Source of the DNA: Herbiconiux daphne | Lineage (GTDB): Bacteria; Actinomycetota; Actinomycetes; Actinomycetales; Microbacteriaceae | Direction: 5' to 3' | DNA length: 64,000 bases | Assembly: GCF_024979295.1 (NCBI RefSeq) | Contig: NZ_JANLCJ010000002.1 | Span: 372,001-436,000 of the forward strand | Part shown: positions 51,904-60,640 of the stretch, piece after piece | How the letters are laid out: each line of letters begins with the position of its first letter | Numbering within the stretch: position 1 is the stretch's first letter | The notes under the pieces: generated by a model | What the model saw: only the letters and a program-made list of their open reading frames with translations | What the model was told of the DNA's origin: nothing | The model's database searches: none | Translations under genes and position numbers: made by a program

Positions 51904-53909
51904 GCGGGGCGGGGCGCGAGCTCGGGCGCGCGGGTGGTGCGGAGGGTGACTCGGGATGGGCTGGCGCAGGAACGGCTGGCTCGGGCACGGGTGGCGCCGG
52001 CGGCACGGGCGGCTCGGGCGGCTCGGACGCGCGTGGCTCGGACGCGGCTGCCGCTGGCGGGCGTCGGGGTGAGGTCGTGCTGCGGGTCGAGGACCTGCGG
52101 GTGGGATTCGGGCGCATCGGTGCCGCGCCGGTGGTCGACGGGGTGTCGTTCGAGTTGACGGCGGGTCGGGCGATCGCGATCGTCGGCGAGTCGGGTTCGG
52201 GAAAGAGCGTCACGGCGCGATCGCTGGTGGGGCTGGCCGGCGCGGGATCGTGGCAGACGGCGACGGCGCTGGAAGTGCTGGGCGAGTCGCTGCTCGAAGA
52301 GCAGCCGGCGCGGGCTCGAGCAGGAGCGGCGGGTGGTGGCCCGGGGCGTGCGGACGCGGCATCCGGAGACCTCCGCCTCGGTGCGGGTGACAGCGGTACA
52401 GGGGCGCAACGGCTGGCGGGCCGGGGGCTCGGCCTGTCGGCGCGGGCCTGGCAGCGGGTGCGGGGGCGCCGCATCGGGCTCGTGGTGCAGGACGCCCTGG
52501 TGTCGCTCGACCCGCTGCGCCCGATCGGGCGTGAGATCGGTGACGCTCTGCGGCTGCACACGCGGCTCGGTGTCGGCGAACGGCATGCGCGGGTGCTCGA
52601 GCTGCTCGAGGCGGTCGGGATGCCGGAGCCCGAGGTGCGGGTGCGTCAGCGGTCCGGGGAGCTCTCGGGGGGCCTCCGGCAGAGGGCGCTGATCGCGTCC
52701 GCTCTCGCGGCCGACCCGGCGGTTCTCATCGCCGACGAGCCGACTACGGCGCTCGATTCGACGGTGCAGGCGCAGATTCTCGACCTGTTCGACACCATCA
52801 AGGCCCGCGGCACGAGCCTGCTCTTCATCAGCCACGATCTTGCCGTGGTGTCGCGCATCGCCGACGAGGTGCTCGTGATGCGGGGCGGGCGGGTGGTGGA
52901 ATCCGGGCCGATCGACCAAGTGCTCGGGTCGCCACGACACGACTACACGCGCGCCCTCCTGCGCGCCGTGCCGACGGGCGTGCCCCGCGGGCTCCGGCTG
53001 GCGGCGCCGCCCGCCGGGGCAGTGACGGCCATGCCGGTCACCACCGCCGAACCCCCCACGACCACCCCTGTCACCTCACTTCCCACGACCACCGCCGTCG
53101 GCGGGCCCAGTGCGCCCGTGCTCGAGGTGCGTGGGGTGACCAAGACATTCCCGGTGCGAGGGGGGCCGCGCGGCGGCATCCGCAGCGCTGTCGACGACGT
53201 GACGCTCACTCTCGAGCGCGGCGCCACGCTCGGCATCGTCGGCGAATCCGGATCGGGCAAGACCACCCTCGCCCGCATCGTGCTCGGACTCACCGAACCC
53301 GACTCCGGCAGCGTGTCGCTGCTCGGCGAGCCGTGGGTGCCTGGCGCCGAGAAGCTGCGGCGCCCTCGCCGGCGCCTGGTCGGGGCCGTCTATCAGGATG
53401 CGTTGTCGTCGTTCGATCCGCGGCTCACGGTGGGGCAGATCCTCGCCGATGCGCTCGGCGCCACCGACCTCGACGGGGCCTCCTCGTCAGCGCACCCCTC
53501 GGCCGAGCGCGTCGCCGCGCTGCTAGCCGACGTCGCCCTCGACCCCGCGCTCGCCCGCGTGCGACCGCTGCAGCTCAGCGGTGGTCAGCGGCAGCGGGTC
53601 TCGATCGCGCGGGCGCTCGCGCCGCAGCCCGACATCCTGGTCTGCGACGAACCCGTGTCGGCGCTCGACGTGTCGGTGCAGGCGCAGATCCTCGACCTGC
53701 TCGACGAGCTGCAGCAGCGCCGCGATCTCAGCTACCTCTTCATCTCGCACGATCTCGGCGTGATCGGTCACATGAGCGATCGGGTCGCCGTCATGAAGAA
53801 CGGCCGCGTGCTCGAGCAGGGCGCCACCGCCGACGTGTTCGCCGACCCGCACCACGACTACACACGGGCGTTGCTCGCCGCGGCGCCGCGGCTGCCGGCT
53901 CGGGGCTGA
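51900..53909 (+). CDS. Fused dual ATP-binding ABC transporter protein (DppD-DppF type)
   Basis: This 669-residue protein carries two ABC ATPase domains. Domain 1: Walker A 'GESGSGKSVT', signature 'LSGGLRQRALIASAL', Walker B 'VLIADEPTTALD'. Domain 2: 'GESGSGKTTLAR', 'LSGGQRQRVSIARAL', 'ILVCDEPVSALD'. The first ~57 residues are Gly/Ala/Ser-rich; a Gly/Ala/Arg-rich insert of about 50 residues lies between Walker A and the Q-loop of domain 1, and a Thr/Pro linker joins the domains. It completes the importer; GTG overlaps the preceding stop (GTGA). Confidence 0.93.
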   Translation: MSGAGRELGRAGGAEGDSGWAGAGTAGSGTGGAGGTGGSGGSDARGSDAAAAGGRRGEVVLRVEDLRVGFGRIGAAPVVDGVSFELTAGRAIAIVGESGSGKSVTARSLVGLAGAGSWQTATALEVLGESLLEEQPARARAGAAGGGPGRADAASGDLRLGAGDSGTGAQRLAGRGLGLSARAWQRVRGRRIGLVVQDALVSLDPLRPIGREIGDALRLHTRLGVGERHARVLELLEAVGMPEPEVRVRQRSGELSGGLRQRALIASALAADPAVLIADEPTTALDSTVQAQILDLFDTIKARGTSLLFISHDLAVVSRIADEVLVMRGGRVVESGPIDQVLGSPRHDYTRALLRAVPTGVPRGLRLAAPPAGAVTAMPVTTAEPPTTTPVTSLPTTTAVGGPSAPVLEVRGVTKTFPVRGGPRGGIRSAVDDVTLTLERGATLGIVGESGSGKTTLARIVLGLTEPDSGSVSLLGEPWVPGAEKLRRPRRRLVGAVYQDALSSFDPRLTVGQILADALGATDLDGASSSAHPSAERVAALLADVALDPALARVRPLQLSGGQRQRVSIARALAPQPDILVCDEPVSALDVSVQAQILDLLDELQQRRDLSYLFISHDLGVIGHMSDRVAVMKNGRVLEQGATADVFADPHHDYTRALLAAAPRLPARG

Positions 53910-53924
53910 TGGCGCCGGGCCGGG

Positions 53925-54911
53925 TCACCGATATCGGGCGTATCGATCGCGTACCTGGGGGGCAAGGCGGTTGGCATAGTCCACCACAGCGATGTTGAGA
54001 AGAATCCGCAGCATCCCGACCTGAGCGAAACGCTCCGGCATCTCGGAATGCCCGACTTTCGGCGGATTTTCGAGCTCGAATCGCTCGGCAGCCCCTCGGT
54101 ATTCGTCGACGACATTTTCAAGGGCACCGACCGTCTCGATGGTCGTGTACGCCGAGATGTCCTCCATCAGCCCGGAGACGAACGAGTCGTCCGGAGGCGT
54201 GCGGTCCGGAAAGAACTTTTTCAGCGCGGCAGCCAGCGTGTCCGCGTTCAGCGGGATCTCGCTCGCCGTCAACGCGGCAAGATCGTCGGTGGCTGCCTGT
54301 TTCGAGTTCTGAGACGCCTCATAGAACCGTTCGAAGCTACTGTCCGCGACATAGAACAGTGCGCTCAAGGCGTTGAAGTCCTTCCTCAACTCTTTCGGAA
54401 TGCTCGATTCGCCTTTGTAGTCGATGTGGTGCGAGACATTTGCCCAGGCGTCCATCAAGATCGTCCGAAGTTGGATTTCGAACTCGACGTCATGCAGCCC
54501 GTCGTAATGCGGCCCGCTGAGTGAGGAGTTGAAGCGGCACACCGAGTGCACCGACATGTAGCCGAACGAGTCCTCGTCGGCATCCTCGATCTTGTTCTCT
54601 GTGCCGACGACGACGAAGACGTCGCCGAGCTTGTCTTCGAGTCGCCTGAGGTCGGATCGGAAGAGCGTGACGACGCGTCCCCCCACCAAGTCCTGGACGT
54701 CTGTCGGCCGCGCGAGGTGCTGCTTCCGGTCGAACTTCTCGAGGTAGGAGTCGAGCGACTTCTTGCGCGCCGAGATGTGGTGCACCTTCACCCCTGCCGT
54801 ATCGGCCACCTTGGTCAGGATCAAGGTCAGGGACGCGGTCAGCCGATCGAACCGAGTCTCGTTCGCCTCGAAGTATGCCCGTGCGCTGTTCTGAGTTTCA
54901 CTCACATCCAC
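53925..54911 (-). CDS. Orphan RelA/SpoT nucleotidyltransferase-domain protein
   Basis: This 328-residue protein has an alarmone-synthetase-like domain at about residues 40-170: 'ISARKKSLDSYLEKFDRK' (ATP-binding Arg/Lys, Ser), 'DVQDLVGGRVVTLFRSDL', 'FGYMSVHSVCRF' and 'VEFEIQLRTILMDAWANVSHHIDYK' with the Glu-x-Gln motif. The C-terminal ~150 residues are helical and have no TGS, ACT or zinc-finger pattern, and no HD hydrolase domain is present. It could make (p)ppGpp/pApp or modify tRNA, like small alarmone synthetases and toxSAS proteins. Its codon use is less GC-rich than its neighbours. It has no clear operon partner. Confidence 0.8.
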   Translation of the reverse strand: MDVSETQNSARAYFEANETRFDRLTASLTLILTKVADTAGVKVHHISARKKSLDSYLEKFDRKQHLARPTDVQDLVGGRVVTLFRSDLRRLEDKLGDVFVVVGTENKIEDADEDSFGYMSVHSVCRFNSSLSGPHYDGLHDVEFEIQLRTILMDAWANVSHHIDYKGESSIPKELRKDFNALSALFYVADSSFERFYEASQNSKQAATDDLAALTASEIPLNADTLAAALKKFFPDRTPPDDSFVSGLMEDISAYTTIETVGALENVVDEYRGAAERFELENPPKVGHSEMPERFAQVGMLRILLNIAVVDYANRLAPQVRDRYARYR

Positions 54912-54953
54912 AACGACAGCTTACCGAGCGCGGATCGCCTCGCCCAGCGTGAA

Positions 54954-55550
54954 TCACCACCTCCGCGTGAACGGCAGCGGCTTGCGCATGCGCACCAGCA
55001 GCAGGATCGGAATGATCACATACGGCAGATTGAACGCCAGGAACTTCACCGGATTCTCGGTGCGATACTCCGGCTCGCCGAAGAATTCGACGCCGAACAC
55101 CACGACCCCCGTGATCATCGAGATCGCCGACGCGTAGATCACCGCGGGCAGCTGAATCCAGTTGCGCCCCGTCAGCAGACAGAACGCCAGCAGCAAGTAG
55201 AACGGCCCGTAGACGAACGCCGACAGCCCGGTCACGAACCGCATCCACACCGGCGGGTCGATGAACAGCGGATCGGCGTCGTGCCCATACCAATAGTTCG
55301 ACTGCGCCAGCCAGTTGGTGGAGTCGGCCGTGATCGGAATGCCGATCGTCGGCACGAGATCGCTGATGCCGCTCGTCACCGTGAACAGCAGAAACACCAC
55401 CGCGAACGCAATGTCGAACGGCCGCTCCCGAAGCGGCAGATTCAGCGGCTTGGCCGGCGGAACGGCACGCGTGTCGAGCGTCACCTCGAGCGGCGGGCGC
55501 GCGCCCGCGGGGTCGCCGGGTCGGTCTTGGTCACGAGAGGCAGCGGTCAC
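54954..55550 (-). CDS. TMEM97/EXPERA-like four-helix membrane protein
   Basis: This protein has 198 residues, with an N-terminal polar tail of about 40 residues and four predicted helices. The pattern resembles EXPERA (emopamil-binding/TMEM97) proteins: 'IAFAVVFLLFTVTSGISDLVP', 'DPPVWMRFVTGLSAFVYGPFYLLLAFCLL', 'IYASAISMITGVVVFGVEFFGEP'. In eukaryotes the family includes sterol isomerase EBP and the sigma-2 receptor. The bacterial role is unknown, and assignment is by residue pattern only. Confidence 0.6.
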   Translation of the reverse strand: MTAASRDQDRPGDPAGARPPLEVTLDTRAVPPAKPLNLPLRERPFDIAFAVVFLLFTVTSGISDLVPTIGIPITADSTNWLAQSNYWYGHDADPLFIDPPVWMRFVTGLSAFVYGPFYLLLAFCLLTGRNWIQLPAVIYASAISMITGVVVFGVEFFGEPEYRTENPVKFLAFNLPYVIIPILLLVRMRKPLPFTRRW

Positions 55551-55672
55551 GCGTGAATTCTATGACCGCGCCCGAGCCCGACCCCTCCTGCACATTCCGT
55601 GGTGCCCGAAACTCGTCCACAGCTGCGGGACCCACTGTGAGCGCCGACCGAACAGTCCGGCACGATCGACGG

Positions 55673-56569
55673 ATGCCGCTCCTCACGCTCCAGGCCCTTG
55701 GCGGTGTGGCCTCGTGCCGCACCCTCGAGGCGCACGGCGTCACCCCCGCCGCCATCGCGGCCGCAGTGCGCCGCGGCGACGTGCTCCGGGTGCGCCAGGG
55801 CTGGCTGGCCCTGCCCCGAGCCGACCGCGACGTCGTCGCTGCTGTGCGTGTGGGCGGGCACCTCACGTGCACATCCGTTCTGGCCAAGCACGACATCTGG
55901 TGCGAGCGCGACGAGCGCCTGCACGTGCGCACCCGCCCCACGGCCCAGCATCTCGGGTCGCCGATCGACCGATCACGCTCCCTGGCCCCGAGGCACCCGG
56001 TGGTCGTGCACCGCACCGGGCGGCTGGCGCTTCCCACGGCGGCGATCGACGATCTTCCTTCGGCTGTCGCCGTCGCAATGACCTGCCAGAACCGATTCAA
56101 CGCCATCGCCACGCTCGATTGCCTGCTCAACAAGCGCATCATGTCCACCGCCCAACTTCACGAGGTGCTGGCGCCTATGCCCGCGAGCGCCCGCGGCTAC
56201 CTGGCACTCACCGACGCCGGGTCGCAGTCGGGGCTGGAGACCAAGGCGCGGCTGTCGTTCCGGGGCCGCGGCATCACCGTTCGCACCCAGGTGCACATCT
56301 CGGGCGTCGGCCGAGTCGACATGCTCATCGGCGATCGGCTGGTGATCGAGGTCGACGGCTACCGCTGGCACTCCTCGAGGAGCGCGTTCGCCGAAGACCG
56401 ACGCCGCGATCTCGAACTGGCACGCCAGGGCTACCTGGTCATCAGGCTCACCTACGACCAGGTCATGTTCGGCTGGGCAGCCGTCGAAGAGGTCGTTCTC
56501 GCCCACCTCCGCCGGCGCGAGCACCTCTGGGCGGTGCGCCATCGTCGCGCCGGATTCGGAACGGACTAA
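55673..56569 (+). CDS. AbiEi-like winged-helix protein with C-terminal DUF559 (PD-(D/E)xK) nuclease-like domain
   Basis: This protein of about 298 residues has an N-terminal antitoxin-like helix-turn-helix at about residues 1-60 ('GGVASCRTLEAHGVTPAAIAAAVRRGDVLRVRQGWLAL') and a C-terminal Vsr-like region ('GVGRVDMLIGDRLVIEVDGYRWH', 'DRRRDLELARQGYLVIRLTYDQV') with the Asp, Glu-x-Asp pattern of PD-(D/E)xK nucleases. Such fusions are common, uncharacterised actinobacterial proteins. No toxin gene is adjacent. ATG 55673 was chosen; upstream in-frame starts add unconserved sequence. Confidence 0.8.
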   Translation: MPLLTLQALGGVASCRTLEAHGVTPAAIAAAVRRGDVLRVRQGWLALPRADRDVVAAVRVGGHLTCTSVLAKHDIWCERDERLHVRTRPTAQHLGSPIDRSRSLAPRHPVVVHRTGRLALPTAAIDDLPSAVAVAMTCQNRFNAIATLDCLLNKRIMSTAQLHEVLAPMPASARGYLALTDAGSQSGLETKARLSFRGRGITVRTQVHISGVGRVDMLIGDRLVIEVDGYRWHSSRSAFAEDRRRDLELARQGYLVIRLTYDQVMFGWAAVEEVVLAHLRRREHLWAVRHRRAGFGTD

Positions 56570-56614
56570 TTTTCCGGTCGCCGTCCATGATCGATGGACG
56601 GTGGTGGGAAAATT
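56568..56614. terminator. Long bidirectional hairpin between convergent genes
   Basis: Arms 56568-56588 and 56594-56614 pair over about 20 of 21 positions if G-T pairs count: outer AATTTTCC/GGAAAATT, inner CCGTCCAT/ATGGACGG, loop GATCG. The A/T-rich outer ends allow termination on both strands. It lies at the end of the AbiEi/DUF559 gene and 25 bp beyond the ispG stop. Confidence 0.8.
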
Positions 56615-56638
56615 ATCCGATTCGAACGGAAGCGGCGG

Positions 56639-57790
56639 CTAGGCCGTCACGACCTCCGGGGCGCCGACCGCGCCGGCGGGCATCTCCGCCGCCAGGCGGT
56701 TCGCCTCTTCGATCAGGGTGGCCACGATATCCGACTCGGGCACGGTCTTGATGACCTCGCCCTTGACGAAGATCTGCCCCTTGCCGTTGCCCGACGCCAC
56801 TCCGAGGTCGGCCTCGCGGGCCTCGCCCGGCCCGTTGACGACGCAGCCCATGACGGCCACGCGCAACGGAACGGTCATGCCCTCGAGCCCGTCGGTCACG
56901 TCGTTCGCGAGTTTGTAGACGTCGACCTGAGCGCGGCCGCACGACGGGCACGACACGATCTCGAGCTTGCGCTCGCGCAGGTTGAGCGACTGCAGAATCT
57001 GCAGGCCCACCTTCACCTCTTCGGCCGGCGGGGCCGACAGCGAGACGCGGATGGTGTCGCCGATGCCCTCCGAGAGCAGAATGCCGAACGCCGTGGCGCT
57101 CTTGATCGTGCCCTGGAACGACGGGCCGGCCTCGGTCACGCCGAGGTGCAGGGGCCAGTCTCCGCGCTCGGCGAGCAGGCGGTAGGCCTTCACCATGACG
57201 ATGGGGTCGTTGTGCTTCACCGAGATCTTGAAGTCGTGGAAGTCGTGCTCCTCGAACAGCGATGCCTCCCACACGGCGCTCTCGACGAGCGCTTCGGGGG
57301 TGGCCTTGCCGTACTTCTCGAGCAGGCGCGGGTCGAGCGACCCGGCGTTCACACCGATGCGGATCGAGACCTCGGCGGCCTTCGCGGCGGCCGCGATCTC
57401 GCCGATTTTGTCGTCGAACTTGCGGATGTTGCCCGGGTTCACGCGCACCCCGGCACAGCCGGCGTCGATCGCGGCGAACACGTAGTTCGGCTGGAAGTGG
57501 ATGTCGGCGATCACCGGAATCTGCGACTTCTTCGCGATGATCGGCAGCGCCTCGGCGTCGTCACGCGACGGCACCGCGACGCGCACGATGTCGCATCCGG
57601 AGGCCGTCAGCTCAGCGATCTGCTGCAGCGTGGCATTGATGTTGGGCGTGGGCGTGGTGGTCATCGACTGCACGCTCACCTGCGCGTCACCGCCGACCAG
57701 CACCTTGCCCACTTTGATCTGCCGGGACTTGCGGCGAGGGGCGAGGGTTTCGGGCGGGGGCTTGGGCATTCCCAGGTTGACTGCTGGCAC
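56639..57790 (-). CDS. ispG: 4-hydroxy-3-methylbut-2-en-1-yl diphosphate synthase
   Basis: This 383-residue iron-sulfur enzyme performs the penultimate step of the MEP isoprenoid pathway. Typical: '[35 protein letters not shown]', '[13 protein letters not shown]', and the cluster ligands in '[13 protein letters not shown]' and '[11 protein letters not shown]'. It lies with dxr and the site-2 protease on the minus strand; the dxr-protease-ispG order is widespread in actinobacteria. Confidence 0.97.
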   Translation of the reverse strand: MPAVNLGMPKPPPETLAPRRKSRQIKVGKVLVGGDAQVSVQSMTTTPTPNINATLQQIAELTASGCDIVRVAVPSRDDAEALPIIAKKSQIPVIADIHFQPNYVFAAIDAGCAGVRVNPGNIRKFDDKIGEIAAAAKAAEVSIRIGVNAGSLDPRLLEKYGKATPEALVESAVWEASLFEEHDFHDFKISVKHNDPIVMVKAYRLLAERGDWPLHLGVTEAGPSFQGTIKSATAFGILLSEGIGDTIRVSLSAPPAEEVKVGLQILQSLNLRERKLEIVSCPSCGRAQVDVYKLANDVTDGLEGMTVPLRVAVMGCVVNGPGEAREADLGVASGNGKGQIFVKGEVIKTVPESDIVATLIEEANRLAAEMPAGAVGAPEVVTA

Positions 57791-57839
57791 GGATTCAGTC
57801 TAGAACCGCTGTCTGGATGCGCGGTCAGCGCGAGGGCGA

Positions 57840-59168
57840 TCAGCCGAAGATGTTCACCGGCTTGACGATGTCGGCGTAGACCAGCAGGGCCGTCATGCCG
57901 CCGAACAGGATGACCACCGCGAACGTCAGCGGCATGAGCTTCGCCGCGTCGACCGGGCCCGGGTCTTTGCGGCCGAACAGCTTCGCGAAGAACCGGCGGA
58001 TGCCCTCCCACGCCGCCGAGACGACGTGCCCGCCGTCGAGCGGGGTCAGCGGCACGAGGTTGATGACGAACAGCGCGATGTTGAGCGACCCGAGCAGGCC
58101 CAGCAGGCTCGCGATCTTCGAGGCGATGGGGATGGTGTCGATCGACGCGATCTCGCCCGCCACGCGGCCGACGCCCACCACGCTGATCGGCCCGTTGATG
58201 TCGCGCTCCCCCGGCCCGAACGCCGCCTGAGCCACGTCGTAGAGCCGCTGCGGCAGGTTGGCCACGAGTGCGACGGTCGATCCGATGTTCTCGCCGATCA
58301 TGGCCGGCACGGCGGTGATCGGCTGGGGAACGAGTTCGCTGGCGGCGCCGATGCCCACGAAGCCGACCTCCTGGGTCTGCTTCGTGCCGTCGGCGTCGAG
58401 CGCCACCTTGCCCTCGTCGTCGACCACGTAGCGCTCGGTGAGCAGTGGGGTGATGGTCAATTCGACGTCGGAACCGTCGCGCGACACCACGACCGGCAGC
58501 GCCTGCCCGGCGGCTTCGCGGATGATGGCGGTCGACTGATCCCAGCTGGTGATCTCGGTGCCGCCGATGCTGACGAGCCGATCGCCCGGCTGCAGCCCGG
58601 CCGCGGCGCCGGGCGACTGCTGATCGCCTGCCTCGCAGGTCTGCCGGTCGCTCGTGGCCGGCAGCACGCACGCCGAGACGCTGCCGACGGTGGTCGACAC
58701 CTGCGCGGTGCCGAAGCCGACCAGCACGATCGAGAAGAACACGACGGCCAGCACGAGGTTCATGAACGGCCCGCCGAGCATCACGATGATGCGCTGCCAG
58801 ACCGGCTTGCGATAGAAGGCCCGGTCTTCTTCGGTGCCGATCGTGAGCTGTGACGCCTGGCGGGCATCCTGCACCATCGACTGGAAGAAGCCGGTGCTGT
58901 TGGCGACCGCCTTCTCGCCTGCCCGCCGCGGCGGGAACATGCCGATCATCGAGATGTAGCCGCCGAACGGGATGGCTTTCAGCCCGTATTCGGTCTCGCC
59001 GCGCTTGCGCGAGAAGATCGTCGGCCCGAAGCCGATCATGTACTGCGTCACCTTGATGCCGAAGAGCTTGGCCGGCACGAGGTGGCCGACTTCGTGCAGC
59101 CCGATGGAGACGGCGATGCCGACGGCGATGACGAGCACGCCGATGATGAACTGAAGGACCGTTTCCAC
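57840..59168 (-). CDS. Site-2 membrane metalloprotease (RseP/Rip1 family)
   Basis: This 442-residue intramembrane protease has the zinc-binding 'GLHEVGHLVPAKLFGI' in the first helix, a PDZ domain in the middle ('GAAAGLQPGDRLVSIGG') and the 'NLVPLTPLDGGHV' motif in a later helix carrying the third zinc ligand. It would cleave anti-sigma factors or other membrane proteins. It sits between dxr and ispG, 50 bp upstream of ispG. Confidence 0.95.
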   Translation of the reverse strand: METVLQFIIGVLVIAVGIAVSIGLHEVGHLVPAKLFGIKVTQYMIGFGPTIFSRKRGETEYGLKAIPFGGYISMIGMFPPRRAGEKAVANSTGFFQSMVQDARQASQLTIGTEEDRAFYRKPVWQRIIVMLGGPFMNLVLAVVFFSIVLVGFGTAQVSTTVGSVSACVLPATSDRQTCEAGDQQSPGAAAGLQPGDRLVSIGGTEITSWDQSTAIIREAAGQALPVVVSRDGSDVELTITPLLTERYVVDDEGKVALDADGTKQTQEVGFVGIGAASELVPQPITAVPAMIGENIGSTVALVANLPQRLYDVAQAAFGPGERDINGPISVVGVGRVAGEIASIDTIPIASKIASLLGLLGSLNIALFVINLVPLTPLDGGHVVSAAWEGIRRFFAKLFGRKDPGPVDAAKLMPLTFAVVILFGGMTALLVYADIVKPVNIFG

Positions 59169-59243
59169 ACCAGGACCCTACCCTGGCGAAAACCGCGAGC
59201 GCTGATCGTTCGCTGAACGAACGTTGAGGAGTTCCGGCGGCGC

Positions 59244-60341
59244 TCAGGCCTTCGCGATGAGGGCGTCGGCGGTGGCGCGCGCCCAGGATTCCGCCTCGGC
59301 GAGCGACTCGATCGTGACGACGTCGGAGGGCATCTCGTGCGCATCGACCACGCGCTGCACCGTGTCGACGATGTCGAGGAACCCGATGCGCCCCGAGTGG
59401 AACGCCGCGACGGCCTGCTCGTTCGCGGCGTTGAACACGGCCGGGAAGCTGCCCCCGGCCCGCCCGACCTGCTTGGCCAGGGCGACCGCCGGGAAGGCGG
59501 ACTCGTCGAGCGGCTCGAAGGTCCAGGCGTGGGAGGCCGTCCAGTCGATCGGCACGCCGACCCCCGCCACCCGCGAGGGCCAGTCGAGCCCGAGCGAGAT
59601 GGGCAACCGCATGTCAGGCGGCGAGGCCTGGGCGATGGTCGACCCGTCGACGAACTCGACCATCGAGTGCACCACGGACTGCGGATGCACCGTCACCTCG
59701 ATGTCGGCATAGGCCACGTCGAACAGCAGATGCGCCTCGATCACCTCGAGCCCCTTGTTCACGAGTGTGGCCGAGTTCGTGGTGACCACGAGCCCCATGT
59801 CCCAGGTGGGGTGCGCGAGCGCCTCGCGCGGTGTGACCCCGTGCATCGACTCGCGGCTGCGTCCGCGGAAAGGGCCTCCGGATGCCGTGAGCACCAGACG
59901 GGACACCTCACCGGCGGTGCCCGACCGCAGCGCTTGAGCGATGGCCGAGTGCTCGGAGTCGACGGGCACGATCTGCCCGGGCTCCGCGGCATCCTTCACC
60001 AGGTCGCCGCCGACGATCAGGCTCTCCTTGTTGGCCAGCGCGAGGGTGCGCCCGGCCGCGAGCGTCGCGAGCGTCGGTCCGAGCCCCACGGATCCGGTGA
60101 TGCCGTTCAGTACGACGTCGGCCTCGACGTCGCGCACGATCTGCTCGGCGTCGGTGACCCCGAGCCCCGTGTCGGCCACCCCGAACTCGGCGGCCTGCGC
60201 GTCGAGCGCCTCGCGATTCGTGCCCGCGACGAGCCCCACCACCTCGAACCGCTCGGGATTGGCCCGGATGACGTCGAGCGCCTGAACCCCGATCGACCCG
60301 GTGCTGCCGAGGATGATTACGCGTCTCACAGAACCAACCAT
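59244..60341 (-). CDS. dxr: 1-deoxy-D-xylulose 5-phosphate reductoisomerase
   Basis: This enzyme of about 365 residues performs the first committed step of the MEP pathway. '[18 protein letters not shown]' is the NADPH motif; '[14 protein letters not shown]' and 'TASGGPFRG' carry metal and substrate residues; '[17 protein letters not shown]' is also conserved. ATG 60341 was chosen because the NADPH motif follows directly and an AGGGGA site lies eight bases upstream. Confidence 0.96.
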   Translation of the reverse strand: MVGSVRRVIILGSTGSIGVQALDVIRANPERFEVVGLVAGTNREALDAQAAEFGVADTGLGVTDAEQIVRDVEADVVLNGITGSVGLGPTLATLAAGRTLALANKESLIVGGDLVKDAAEPGQIVPVDSEHSAIAQALRSGTAGEVSRLVLTASGGPFRGRSRESMHGVTPREALAHPTWDMGLVVTTNSATLVNKGLEVIEAHLLFDVAYADIEVTVHPQSVVHSMVEFVDGSTIAQASPPDMRLPISLGLDWPSRVAGVGVPIDWTASHAWTFEPLDESAFPAVALAKQVGRAGGSFPAVFNAANEQAVAAFHSGRIGFLDIVDTVQRVVDAHEMPSDVVTIESLAEAESWARATADALIAKA

Positions 60342-60640
60342 CTCACTGATCCCCTGCCAAACCCATTCGACGGCACCGAACGCAACAGGCCTTTGTCGAC
60401 GACCCAAGGTGACGGCGTGGCCGCGCGAGCGACCGCGTCGTCACATGTCGCGCGGCGCCGGGCAGAGACCGGCGACGCCCGGTGCAGCCGCGCGAAGCAC
60501 GGCCGCACCGGCAGCTAGCACAGCCGCATGAGCCTGCCACGAACTGCCGCGCCACGGTCGCGCGCCGTAGTGCCCGAGGGGCCGCCAGCTACCGCGCCAC
60601 GATCACGCGCCGCAATGCCCCAGCCCCCATGCCCGCCCCG
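60342..60640. other. 299-bp region between dxr and the FKBP lipoprotein, with an imperfect direct repeat
   Basis: I see no convincing gene here. The part nearest dxr must hold its promoter. Two imperfect ~33-bp direct repeats lie at 60543-60575 and 60588-60620 (shared parts include CCGCGCCACG and CGCGCCG), close to the end of the FKBP gene. No T-run terminator is evident. Confidence 0.6.
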
